Positions 18,901 to 29,900 of a stretch of DNA of 64,000 bases are shown here, in pieces. This DNA comes from a virus. The DNA lies in IMG/VR virus record IMGVR_UViG_3300024514_000354, positions 1 to 64,000 of that record. One strand, 5' to 3'. The notes below the pieces were generated by a model. That model searched no databases. It was not told the origin of the DNA and saw only the letters and a list, made by a program, of their open reading frames with translations. Both the position numbers and the translations under genes were made by a program. Positions within the stretch are counted from its first letter, which is position 1. Every line of letters begins with the position of its first letter.

Positions 18901-19205
18901 ATAGAATCGAATGGGTTACCAGTCGTACCTGTCGGTATATCCAGTCCAATATACTTATCATTCCAGCCATCATTCAAATAGTATTGAATATTTAAATTAA
19001 CATCCGGCGCAAGCTGAGTCTGCCTTGTAGCAAACGAATCGGAGCCGATTTGTTTCAGCGGAGTTCTTTCAATATTGAAAGAGAAGTCGTAGCCCTGAAT
19101 AAAATCAAGACGACTGATTCCGCTGCCCGTGTTCATCGCCTCCTCAAAAGCGCCAGAGGAACCAACAAACATCATTTGCATTTCATATGAGATTGGTCTG
19201 CCCAT
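15930..19205 (-). CDS. Tail-tube-fold protein fused to 14 RCC1 repeats
   Basis: This is a 1091-residue protein. The first ~395 residues resemble the window's main tail tube protein: both share a GNAYITNY segment followed by x-A-V and a T-V-S-x-x-x-x-G-x-N strand. From about 400 onward there are exactly 14 RCC1-type repeats, each with an I-D-K-x-G-K-x-W-x-W-G core and a following K-T-F-C-K-I strand. RCC1 repeats close into seven-bladed beta propellers, so 14 suggests two propellers. It probably sits in the tail tube or tip and displays propellers outward. It lies downstream of the gpM-like gene, sharing one base with it. Confidence 0.82.
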   Translation of the reverse strand: MGRPISYEMQMMFVGSSGAFEEAMNTGSGISRLDFIQGYDFSFNIERTPLKQIGSDSFATRQTQLAPDVNLNIQYYLNDGWNDKYIGLDIPTGTTGNPFDSILSSTGDRNFYISIAQNDGMDQNLQTGIVNSNILAIGNAYITNYEISVAVNQLATVSCSFVGANANVQDYATSKYLPSVNTLVSGQNAQDANKNFSLNFVNNSRTERYLPKAKEVFNGGCPYSKCKITPDFQSGGGTSPITFGFFDAIANNFQSMQFSVQFERKALYGFGNNHPYIRKIQRPTVATLSLSALIDDFQAENLSKVFHAEGGTQKSMLIEFFNLEDVKKFGLSLQNLTLESYNLGARIGDRVLVETNWSVEVKNGAGADIGMVGSYGPPLLDVTKVNESFAVERLFFQAAASDAGQSFAIDKNGTLWGWGVNTYWSENFRVNTINSLEGQVATPTKIIGANRTFCKVVSTGGGFSAIDKKGKVWSWGPNNYGQIGDGSTTSRTLPTSLYGNKTFCEISGTFDRKVGLDKNGKLWAWGQLSNSPAVCSSTPVAVYQDKTFCKISNASDFIDKNGKAWAWSYPNPTAVGGNKTFSEISSAGNYTLAIDKYGKAWGWGYNGANNIGSGSSIPDFVNSNSPIAVYGNKTFCKIFARDEFNGIGTSFAIDKNGKAWGWGANGYGQLGDNSIINRCTPVAVCGNKIFSNIYIGYTTASWTAADDIPRPFVIGIDNNNTAWSWGSNLAGTLGNGNKHYHCVPILVNSARTFCKIAANAYTSLTLDKNGLAQFSGFTNIYGNKTVCEIGLSLESYYIIDNAGKAWAWGTNDFGQLGDNSITSRATPVQVYGSKTFCKIIGNNATFSGDAFALAIDKYNKAWAWGINTRGQLGNNSITSRRTPVAVCGNKTFCQICAGYDHVLAIDKNGKAWGWGGNYFGAVGDGSTVCRSSPVAVYGNKTFCKIFAMNALSIAIDKDNKLWGWGYDQSVITNSEAILTPKRIIIGSLNNNFCDVALGGSYGGYMFLDTNGKAWAWGYNVCGLLGLNTNAPVLSPRQICGNNSFYKIGVISSEFDGACYAIDKSNRLWGWGQIGIYTNNSNYKTPSRIYNK

Positions 19206-20167
19206 TAGTAAACCCTCCTTATGCCGACAGGATCTTCCACCAGCGTTACTGAAATATCATTTACATTTTTATAAACAAAAGTGTGCTTCCACTCTGGTGC
19301 AAAAAAGTATTTGTTTTTATTATATATATTTGGTATTTTATACTGGAACTTTCTATAGCCCTGTCTTCCAGTTAGAAAGTGTAAAATCGATCTCGCCTCA
19401 AGATCAGTGATTCCCTTAAACTCCATCGTAAATTGTTTTAGAACATTTCCGTGCAGTCCAAAATCGCTTCTTTTTGTGAATGAATACGGCAACTCTGTCT
19501 TTAAAGTAGAAGTCTCTTTGCCCACCGTTGACGAGTAAGTTGGCTGAAAAAAGAACTCCTGCGTCCATTTTCCGTTGGTAATTTCTGAGCCATTGATGGA
19601 AGACTGGCTTGTGTGATCGCCAGTACAGTAATAAAAGCAATCATATAAGTTGCCGGTATTCTGCGGGAAAGATGCATTGCCAGTATGTCTGACAACATCG
19701 TATTTTGAATACGCAGTAGATGTGGCCCAACTTCCCTTTATGCCAGAGCCCGTAACAAACATTCCATTCCAATTTAAAAGAGACGAAACTTGATCCGTAG
19801 CCAATTCGACTTGTATTGTATAAAGATCATTGACTGTGAAATTAGTTTGAATTCCGCCGCAAAATAAATTAACTGGCTTGTATATCGAAGCTGGATCGGT
19901 AAAAGTGAAATATCCTGTGCCGCGAAGATTCTCAAAGAAACTGGCAATTCTTGTAGCTTCAGCCTCTTTTCTGTTTTCAAATGGCATTTGCACCGTCATC
20001 TGCAAATGATTCATTCCTCTTGGCATTGAATATAAATAATTATCGACAGTAACATAAGAGCTTAAATCCGCCGAAAAATTGACAGAGGTTCCATAAGACG
20101 GTTTAAAATCAAACGTTGTTTGAACCGTTCCTGTGACATTATAATCTCTGTCGTATAGAAATGACAT
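19205..20167 (-). CDS. Minor tail protein, duplicated lambda gpM-like fold with inserted sugar-binding-like module
   Basis: This is a 320-residue protein. Residues 210-320 (FTKRSDFGLHGNVLKQFTMEF, then EARSILHFLTGRQGYRKFQY and EWKHTFVYKNVNDISVTL) fit the minor tail protein M pattern of a tail-tip subunit. Residues 30-135 repeat the same layout (MTVQMPFENRKEAEATRIASFF, RGTGYFTFTDP, NDLYTIQVEL). Between them lies a Trp/Tyr/Cys-rich insert (about 143-180) with WATSTAYSKYDVVRHTGN and YDCFYYCTGDHTS, like carbohydrate-binding modules of the chitin-binding type. It is located after the tape measure and a tube-like gene, as expected for tail-tip genes. Confidence 0.65.
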   Translation of the reverse strand: MSFLYDRDYNVTGTVQTTFDFKPSYGTSVNFSADLSSYVTVDNYLYSMPRGMNHLQMTVQMPFENRKEAEATRIASFFENLRGTGYFTFTDPASIYKPVNLFCGGIQTNFTVNDLYTIQVELATDQVSSLLNWNGMFVTGSGIKGSWATSTAYSKYDVVRHTGNASFPQNTGNLYDCFYYCTGDHTSQSSINGSEITNGKWTQEFFFQPTYSSTVGKETSTLKTELPYSFTKRSDFGLHGNVLKQFTMEFKGITDLEARSILHFLTGRQGYRKFQYKIPNIYNKNKYFFAPEWKHTFVYKNVNDISVTLVEDPVGIRRVY

Positions 20168-20937
20168 TAGACAAATCCTTGATAAGTAAGCGTTAACGAA
20201 AGCTCGTCAGTTGCGGACGAATTGATCGTTTCACTTATTAACTCCATATTGTTCATTGAAAATGTCGCCAGAGACCCTATTGTTATATTAATATTCTGCT
20301 TGTTGGAATCAACAATATAATCTAAAACTCTTTTCGACTCATAATCATCAACGCCAAGCGTGAACTGGGCGGTTGCCCTAAATGGGCGCAATGTCACAAC
20401 ATCCATTGGAGTTGATCCAGTTGGATGATAAAAAGCCTGTCTTGGGCACTCAAGTGAGTATGTAAAAGCTTCGATTCTGTTTGTTCCAGTACCATCGCAT
20501 CGAATAGCTATATCTCTAGGACGGACGACTGATAGTGCGCCTGTTTGGCTAGCCCCCGAACTTGCGACACCAGTTCCTACATTACCAAAGATTGTGAAAT
20601 CGGCGCTTAGAGATGGAAAGTTTCCAACGGCGCAGGAAACAGAATAATTATTAAGATACGCGCGATTAAATGTAAAATTCTTATTATTGTAAAATAAACC
20701 GCCGCTGACCTGTCCAGCCCCCGTAAAATTTAAAAAGAAGTCTGCTGGCGAAAGGTACTTCTGAACACTCAGGTTTGACTGCGGCGCGTTATTGGTAAAA
20801 GTAGTAAATTTATTAGCGCCGATAACATTGATGTGCTCAATCGGCAAAGAATAGCCGAAATTAACATCGTTGACGCCAAATATTTTGACGCCGCTGATAT
20901 AAAGACTGTTTTCATAGCTTGATACTGATGATTTCAT
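20167..20937 (-). CDS. Tail tube-like protein, paralogue
   Basis: This is a 256-residue beta-rich protein with AYLNNYSVSCAVGNFPSLSADF (about 113-134), matching the AYITNYTVEAAVGGLPTVSV segment of the main tube protein at 34023. A RPRDIAIRCDG strand corresponds to its RPGDITVILPDG. It is probably another ring of the tail tube or the distal tail. It shares its first base with the last base of the tape measure gene, placing it where lambda-like phages carry tail-tip proteins. Confidence 0.65.
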   Translation of the reverse strand: MKSSVSSYENSLYISGVKIFGVNDVNFGYSLPIEHINVIGANKFTTFTNNAPQSNLSVQKYLSPADFFLNFTGAGQVSGGLFYNNKNFTFNRAYLNNYSVSCAVGNFPSLSADFTIFGNVGTGVASSGASQTGALSVVRPRDIAIRCDGTGTNRIEAFTYSLECPRQAFYHPTGSTPMDVVTLRPFRATAQFTLGVDDYESKRVLDYIVDSNKQNINITIGSLATFSMNNMELISETINSSATDELSLTLTYQGFV

Positions 20938-23900
20938 TATCTACTTCTTAATGATCCGCCTAGTCTCTTTTCCTCATTGATTGTTTGGATGACGACTTGT
21001 TTGATCTGCTCGCTCATCTTCTTGTAGTCAATGCCGCCCTGTTTGGTATCACCCTGAGTCTGGGTATCTGATGTTCCGCCAGTTACATTGATATTGATGC
21101 TAACATTTGTAGCTCCTGCGGCTTTAGAGTCAGAACTTGTCGCCGCTTTCTCAGCGAAGCTTGGCTCTGCGGTGGAAACTTGACCGCCATCAGCAAATCT
21201 TGGAGCGCGGCCTTGATTGATCGAATCAAAGAATTGTTTACCGTATTTCTTGGTTGCTTGGCGATTCATTACATACTCGCCACCCATAAGAAGTGCGGGA
21301 ATATCGTCTGTTGGACCGCCAGCGTTGTAACGCTTGATCATTCCACCATAAGCCTTTGTTGGGCCAAAGCTATAATTGAATGCTGGTGGAGATTGAAAAC
21401 TAAAAGGCTTCGCATTTGTCAAAAATTGAGTTTTGCCAGAAACTTGGTCCATTAAACCTAATCCAGTAGCGGAACCCTTTCCAGCCGCTGCCGCACCACT
21501 AAATAGACTTCCTAATTTTCCAACCCCAGCATTTATTCCATAACTTAAAGCAGCGGAGGCTACTGTTCCAACAAGCTGTTTCTGAAATGCTTTTCTTTCA
21601 GCAGTTCTGTAAGCTTCTCTTTCGGCCATTATATTCATAGCCTGCTCTTGAGCGCTGCGAATCTCCTGATTTATGGTGTCATCCTCTCTCATCAAAGCAT
21701 AAGCAGAAAGTCTTGAGCTTTGATCTTCAAGGTTGGCAAAAGCGGTTGTTGCGCCGCCAGCTAATACATCTGTTGCGCCGCTTGTTGTTGTTTGTTTAGC
21801 AAAAGCGGTTAAATCCTTATAGCCTGAAATTTCAGTTTGGCCACGAATACCGGGTAGGAAAATGCCACCAGCTGCAAACTTAGGAGCTTCTCCTGAATTT
21901 AGCTTTTGTAGATTAGATGCGCCATACTTTTTAACAGAAGACTTGCGAATTACATATTCACCCTCACTCAACATTGCTGGCACATCATCCTTATATCCGC
22001 TACCGCCAGTCACAAGACCACCAGTTGCGTAACCCTTTACATAGCCACCCTTTGCCGCGCCTGTTGGCAGAATAGAAGCTACAATCTGTCTTGAAGCACT
22101 TTGTAAAAATGCGCTCTGAAGGCTCTTTAGGAAGTTAAGGGCAACATTTCTTAATGCGCCACCAAGATCATCTGCCTGATTAAGAGCAGCCTGCATCGCT
22201 TCCGCCATTCCATCCGCAAACAGTTTTGGTGTCTGATTACCAATAATTTGCTGGAATGTTTCGGCCTGATCGAGAAGAACGCCTCGTTGAATTTGTAAAT
22301 TTTGCTGAATGGAGTTGTCTCTCCCACTAAGAATATTAGTACTCTCTCTTAGATCAACTTCTGTTCTTCCAGCCATTCTTCTTTCAAAAACCGAAGCTCT
22401 TGCCTGCTGCTCAAAACTAGACTGTACTCCAGTTTGTGTTAAAGCTCGGCCTTGCACTATTGTTTTTGTTATTTCCTGAATGTTTGCAGTTCCAGCGGAA
22501 GTAATTTGATTTTCAATCGCTTTTGTCAGATTGATTTCTGAAAGCGCTGCGGAGGCTTTTCTTCTAGCTTCAATTAACTGTTCAGCTTCAAGATTTAACT
22601 GCTCTTCTAATCGTATGGCTTGCTGAGTTACACTGATCTTTTTATTCTGCTCTCTTAAAAGCTCAGTCTTTCTTTGGATATCTCTGCTTTCACCTTTCCA
22701 ATTTTGCTGTATAAGAGCAATTTGAACTTGTAATTCATCATCTTTATCAGACTCGGATTTTGTCAATTTTGATTGAGCACTTCTTAATTTAGCTGCAACA
22801 GTTTCAGTTTGGATACTGCCTTTGTAGGCTTGATTATAGGCGTCGATCAAGTCTGTTTCTGCATTTAATAAATTATTATCTGTATTAAGCTTTAGTTCTG
22901 CATTTTTAGCGTCAGTTTTTAACTGAAATACTCTTTTATCAGTTTCTTCACTAAGATTTGAAGCTGCAATTGCCGCTGCCTGATCGATTCCAGTTAATTC
23001 ACGAATTGATTTTGCGTGACCGTTGGTAATTAGGACTCTTTGTAAATCAGCTTTTTTCTTTTCTGGAAGCAGGGCTATTTCTTCCGCATTAGCAATTTCC
23101 AAGTCTTGTATGGAAGTAATTAATTTTTCTCTTTGAATATTTAACTGTTCTTCAACTGCCGCAGCTTCATCAGATGTAATATCTTGAGTTTCGCTTCCGT
23201 CATTGCGGCTATTCAAGTACGCCAGTCTTGACCTATTCTGTTTGTATGCGCTTTGTAATTTTCTAAGTTCTGTATTAGCTTCTGAATTTGTTGCGGCGAA
23301 ATCAATCTGCGTATTTGTTAATATTCTAGTCTGATCGGCATTCGCTTTAGTTTCATAAGCTGATCTTACTAAAGCTAAAAACTGCTCTTTTGAACCCAGT
23401 ATTAAGTTATTTAATTCTGGAGGAACGCCAACAAGTCCTTCTGTAAATTTTGACCAAACTGAACCAAAAACGTCATCAATTTTTACTGTACCATCTTTTA
23501 AAGCTTGCTCGTTAGTTTTAAGCGCATTGGCATATCCATCAATTAAGCCTTGTAATTTACTGGTATCTAAATTGCCTAAAAAGTCTTGAACCTGTTGAGT
23601 TCCTCCAAGCACAGATTCTTTAGCCCCAGCGCCTAAATTTTTTCTTAAATCAAGCGCGATCTGCGCCACAGTTTTATTATATTCCGCTTCTGCTTTTTCT
23701 TTATCTAAGGCTGCTTTTTGGGATATTGTGTAAGATTCTGTTCTAAACTGTTTCTCTCTTTCTAGTGCAGCAGACAAGCCTTCAATTCTTAAAGACTCTT
23801 CATTATATTTTTCATTTATTTTTAACTGTGTTTGAAAAATAGACTCAAGCGCTTTTTGTCTAGACAAAAGTAGTTCATTATCCCTAGTCAAAAGCGCCTG

Positions 23901-26900
23901 TTGAACTTTATCTAAGACTTGACCTTCTTGTCTAATTGAAAGTCTTTGTTTCTCATTTTTAATTTGATCGTTTAAAAGATCAATGACATTTTCTTGCAAT
24001 AAATTTTCATTTACTGCTGTGCGCTCAACACCAGGTTGAACCCCTCCCATAAAATCTTGACTAGCTAATCCTTGTTCAGTTGTCTTTGTGATCACCCCTG
24101 CAAAAATTTTATTAATTGCGTCCGTATCAACTCCAGTGATTTTGCCCTCTTGATCTCTTGTTATATTTCCAGTAGCAGACAGAACAGCGCTTATTTGTTT
24201 TATCAAGTCCTTAGAAATATCTGGAAATCCAACAGATTGTGTACTAGTTATTGCTTTTTCTACAAGATCTGAAACTTTTACAGCCTCTTGTTTTTGTTTA
24301 CCTTCAGCACGACCTTCTGTTAATTTTGCTAAAATATTTTCTGGCGTGAGTTTTTGACCAGTTCTTTCGGCCTCTCTAGCCAGTTTTGTTAAAGCCTCGC
24401 TAGCTTTTTCGGCGGGAGTTTTTTGAGCTTCAAAAATTCTACTGATCAAAGGAGCGGCGGAAGCTAAAGCCGTCAACGAACCAAGAAATATTCTAAGAGG
24501 TATGTTTACGCTTCCCGCTAAAGATGCGAATGTTGCAAGTCCAGAAAGACCGGCGTTTACACCTTCTAAAGCATTTGCCGCGTTACTATTTTCTTCTGTG
24601 AACGCCTGAACTGCTGATGTAGCTCCAACTATTGCGGTCTGAAGAACAAGGAATTTGCCAATATCAATTTTTTTTGTTTCATCATTTGCTTCCTGTTTCT
24701 GATCTCCTTGTTTTTGAGTTTGAACCCCGTAATCAAAACCTTCACCACCTGTGTACCGTTCTGCACTTATTGGATTTGGAGACTTGCCTAAAATTTCTTT
24801 AATTTGTTTTGTACTAAGATCTGCAAAATTTGGTACAAACCCTCTACTTCCCATAGCCGCGCGCATTCCTCTTTCTCTAAAATCATTTGGAATCTTGCCA
24901 TTTGGCTCGTCTCTGGTGTTGATAACGGCGAGACCATTTGGGTTTTTTGAGTTCTTTAATCTTTCATCCTGCGTCACGCGCACGCGCGCGGGCGGCACGC
25001 CAGCACCAACTTCTCTATTAACAGCTTCTTTTAATGGGTCATTATCAGCAAAGTTCGGAACATATCCCAGCGAAGCCTTTGTTCCTTTTACTCGCTGTGG
25101 GGCCAAAAGCTTTGCCGCATACTGATCAGGAGTAAACGTATTTATTTTCGGCATCAGCGATTTTACTGCTTGCAAGTTCGCTGGATCATTATCTACAAAA
25201 TCAATATCGCCTGTAGCAATTTTCGGCGCACGCTCTTTAAAAAACAACGCTTTTTTCTGGGCAGCAGATGGATCGATTTTAGGTTTTACTCTAGTATTTC
25301 TTTCACCCTCTGGCTTTTTCATCTCTTCTGCAAACTTGGGGTTATCGACCTTGTACTGCTCTTCAGAGAACTCTCTGCCCAAAGCGAAAACACCATTAAC
25401 ATTAAAACCTAAACCCTTCAAAGAGGATTCAATACCAGGTTGATAATCATTCCATCTTGCCGTTGCAAGTTTGAAAGGCTTCTTCGATTGCAGAAGTTTT
25501 TGACCAAACGGAGTCAAAAGCTTCATTTGAGCATCGCGAGCTTGGCGCTCCTGCTCAGTCATTTGGTCTTCTGGAATATTTTTAATTAATGCTTTTTGAG
25601 CATTAAAATCAGTTGCCTTGCCAAGCTGTTGTCCAAAAATAGTATAATCGTAATCAACAAAAAGATCTGCAAAGTTTGGAATGTAGCCCGCTGCGGCATT
25701 CAAAGATCTTGGCCCAACCTTCTTAATCGAGCGAGTTTTGCCGCCAACCGCTCTTACTGCTGGCCAAGGAGTTGGATCAAAAGGCGTTGGATTATTAAAT
25801 TTTGCAAGAGCTTCTGGAGTGTTGGACTCTGGTCCAACGCCACCAGTTGTTGCTTTTTGCAAGGCAATGAAGTCATCAGCTAAAGCTGGATTTGCCAGTA
25901 CTGTTGAAGTGAAAGCCTCTCTCTTGCCCGGCAATCTTGAAATACCAATCTGTGCATTTGGTCCATAAACTCTTCTAGCTGAAGTTAGAATTCTCTTCTT
26001 TAATTCATCCCCTAAACCCTTTGGAGCAGATGGCTTGGCTTCAAGATTTACATTAGATGCAGCAAGAAATGCGTCAGCGGTATCAAGGTCATAGAACTGT
26101 CCAGATGGGGCCAAGATAGACTGCTGTTTCTTTTGTGCAAAATTTGGAATATAGCCTTCTGCTGCGGCAGTCTTGACAGTTTTGTATGGTTTATAAAGTT
26201 GAGCGGCAACAATTTGATCAGCTAGTTTTCTTCCTGTTGAACCGGGGCTTCCTGAAATCTTTGCATCTACAAATTGCTCGCCACCGCCAATACCAAATAA
26301 TTCTTTAAGAAATGGATTAACTGGGAAATCTAACCTGTTATTTGAATCTTCTTTTTGTGCTTTTTCTATTCTTTGTCCAACTTGAGTATCTAAAGCTGCC
26401 CTAATAGAAGACTCAAATATACCGCCTCCTAAAGTAGAGATTGCCGAGACGGCGCCTTCTGATTCTGTAAAGGATGTGCGGATAAAATTTTCATCATAAT
26501 TAGTTTTAACTGAACGGCCAGGCATCTTTTTCGCATACTCATCTGAATATTTTGTAGCCCATTTTTTCGCTATCTCTATGCCAGCTTTTTCAACATCAGC
26601 TTCAATCAAGGTTTGTGTTCCGCTTTTCTTCAAAGCCTGTCCTTCAAACGCCTGCTCATTCAAGCCGTAAGTATTGTACCTTACATTAGTTATAAGACTA
26701 TTTTCTGGAGGAAGGTATACGTCTTCTTTTGTTTGGAAGCCCCAAGGATTTTTCTTGAGATAATTAGTCATTGTTTCCTGATTAGCTTGGTCAGGAACAA
26801 TCATGCCTGCTATACCCTGAGCGCTAACAAGCGCTCTTGGTCCCGTATATGTTTTTCTATCAACCTTTCCGCCCTTTATTGTCGCTGGCTTTTTATCGGC

Positions 26901-29900
26901 AAAATTTGGAACATATCCCTTGGCGCCGCGAATCATCTCAAAGTTTTTAGCAGAGCCTTTTACTTTTGAAATAAAATCAAACTGATTAAGCGGAGCAAAC
27001 ATCGATCCTGCAATTTGCTTCTTGCTTCTGAGATCGCCTTGTTTTGGACCCTCTGCGATTCTTCCAGTTCTTCTGGACAGAATGTCCATATTGCCAGTGT
27101 ACAAATAAGAGATCTTTCCTCCAGATGCATTTACCGCATCAGAAATTTGCTGGAAGTTTTTAGAAACGCCGCCATCTTTTGTTCTTGCCGCGCCTGAAAG
27201 AATATCGATCTCACTGGCGTCTGTTAACTGGGCAATATTGGTTATAAATGAACCAAGAGACTCCCCGTAAGTTGACTTACCAGATCCCGCTGGTCCAACT
27301 ATTAAATTCTTCTTGACGCGAGAAGCTAAAATAGCCTTTAGTAGGTTATTTTTATCTGCATCAACTCTGTCAGCGTCATAAACGTAGCGCGCAAAATTTG
27401 GAATGTAGCCCCCCGATGCATTTTGACCCGTTGGAGAAATGATATGCTTTCCAATGAATGACGAAATACTACTTGTTGACGAACCTAATTTTATGTCTCC
27501 AAATTTAGATTTGAACCCAAATCTGCTTTTAAAAGCGCCAGATTGTTCTGCTGGCAAATCCCAAGTTTTGCTATTTCTTCCCTCTATCGTTCCAGTAATT
27601 TTTTTGAACAAAATATCCTCTAATATATTTCCAGACCTAAATGCTGCTGGCCCCTGAACTTGAAGTTCTGTTTTGACGGCAGCTTTAAGATTATTGTCAA
27701 CACTACCTTTTGTTTCTGGCAAAATAGACTGGATAATATCCTCAATATCCTTATCTATTTTAGCTTTTGGATTAGCTTGAATTTTGTTTTTAGTTTCACG
27801 AATTTTTTGAACTAAATCATCTCTTTGCAAGCTTTTATTAATTTGTACAAATTCAATTGATCCTTGGTCAGGAACAATTTTAGCATTTTCTGCGATTGGT
27901 CCTAGTTTTTCAGTTAATTTCTGCTGCGCTGAAGATTGTAATTTAGAAAATCTTCCTACCGGATCAATTGATGCATCCAAAGTTAAATATGCAGACCTGC
28001 GTATTCCATCAAGATCTACATAGTCTATAGGCTCTTGATCTTTTTTAACTTTAGCCTTTGCTTGATCAAAAACATTGAATTTTTTAGCCGCAAAATTTGG
28101 TACAAACCCATTAGCAGGCACAAATCCACCAGAAGCTGTAATCTTTTTAGCTCCGGGCGGTAGACCATACTCCTTCGCCATATCCTGATTAAAGATAGCC
28201 GTACCGCTACCACCAGCATAATTAGGCACAATATATTCGCTGGTATTTGCTACCATCGTGCCACGCTTACCGCCGCCAAACGAGAAGTTTGGAATCTCTA
28301 CGACTTTAGAAGAAGGGCTGGCCCCACCAACTCCACGACGCACATCTTTCGCCTCTTCTGCTGGCAGATAACCTCCCGCCGCTCTCTTTTTAATCGTTCC
28401 AGATGTAGCGCTAAGTCCAGCGGCTTGTAGTGCAGGGGCAACATTTGCCGCGATGCTTTGTACTTGCTGAAGCGCCGCTAACTGCCTATTGTAAACAGAA
28501 AGTAAATACTCTTCTTGCTTTCTGCGATCTCCGCTTAGAGACAGGATTGTCGCCATTACTTGCTGATCCTTGATCAGCGTATTAACAACAGCCTGTTCCA
28601 AAGCTTGGCGCTCCCTGACTTCCTTGTTGATTCCCAAGATAGTTTTTAGTGACTCAGTGCCGAATTGGGCAATGTCTTTTGTCAGCTTAACGAATATCGC
28701 AAGAAGAAGAGGAATGCCGATCTTGAAAAATACTCCACTAAGTCCAGAAATTAAACCTTTAGCAATAGTGCCGCCAATTCCTTCGGAATCGATAACGTCA
28801 TTAATCCCAGTAAGAATGTTGTCAAAAAAGTTTAAAAGCGACTTAAGGCTGTCAGTAACGCCAATTCTGCCAAGAGTATCAGCAAGCTGAGCGGCTGAAT
28901 TTGTAACTCTTGTGATAACTGCATCTAGAGTTTGATTGAGTTCAATCTGACGCTGGTATGCCTCGCTTTGCGCGCCCGCAGAAACATCTCTCGCCTCTCT
29001 AAACTTGCTCGCTGTTGAGCCCAAGTCGTCAACAAGCGCTGTCAAAACGTTGATGTTGTACTTGCTAGCAATCGCCTCAAGAACTTCGATTCTCTTGGTT
29101 TCGCTAAGGGTATTAATTTTCCCAGCCAATTCCTCAAGAAGACTTACAACCGGCCTCAGTCTACCTTCGGCATCAAATGAATAGATACCAATGCTTTGCA
29201 ATGCTTTGATAGTTTCATCTGATCTGATTCTGGTGAAAATTGTCTTGAATGCGTTACCAATTACCGCGCCACCACGCGCAGTTCTTTCTTGTGCAATTGT
29301 GACGATGGCATTTAATTCGTCAAAGCTAACGCCAACTTCTTGAGCAATCGAGCCAGCACGGGACAAGCCTTTAGCCAAGTCTTCAGCAGAGACTGCGAAT
29401 TTAGTATCTACGGCAACCAGCTTATTCAGAATCTCGCTAGTTGTAATTCCAGTTGCTCCGAAAGAGTTTGCCGCAGCCGTGAGTACATCCACGGCTTCAG
29501 CAGCGCTTAAAGTTGTGAAACGAGTAAGAGTAAGGGCGTCCTGAGTTCTTTTTAGCGTTTCTTCAAGACCCAAGCCCTGTCTAGAGAACTCTAGTGCCGC
29601 CTCGGAGGCTGTCTGGAAAGATTGCGAGGTAGTTTTGGCAATCTCAAAAAGCGCTCTGGAAAATGGTTCAAGTTCCTGAGTAGTTTTTCCGCTAATAATG
29701 GCAATATTAGCCAAGCTTTTTTCAACTTCAATTGTTGTTTTAACAAGCGTAGCAAAAGCATTTTGTACGCCATTGATGATACCTACAGAAGCGCCGAATG
29801 CGATAACACGCGCATTTGATGCGGCAATTGACTTTTCGAACTCTGTTGCCAGACCGCTTACTCTACCAAGAGGCTGGGCTAGTCTTTTAAAGGAACCAGG

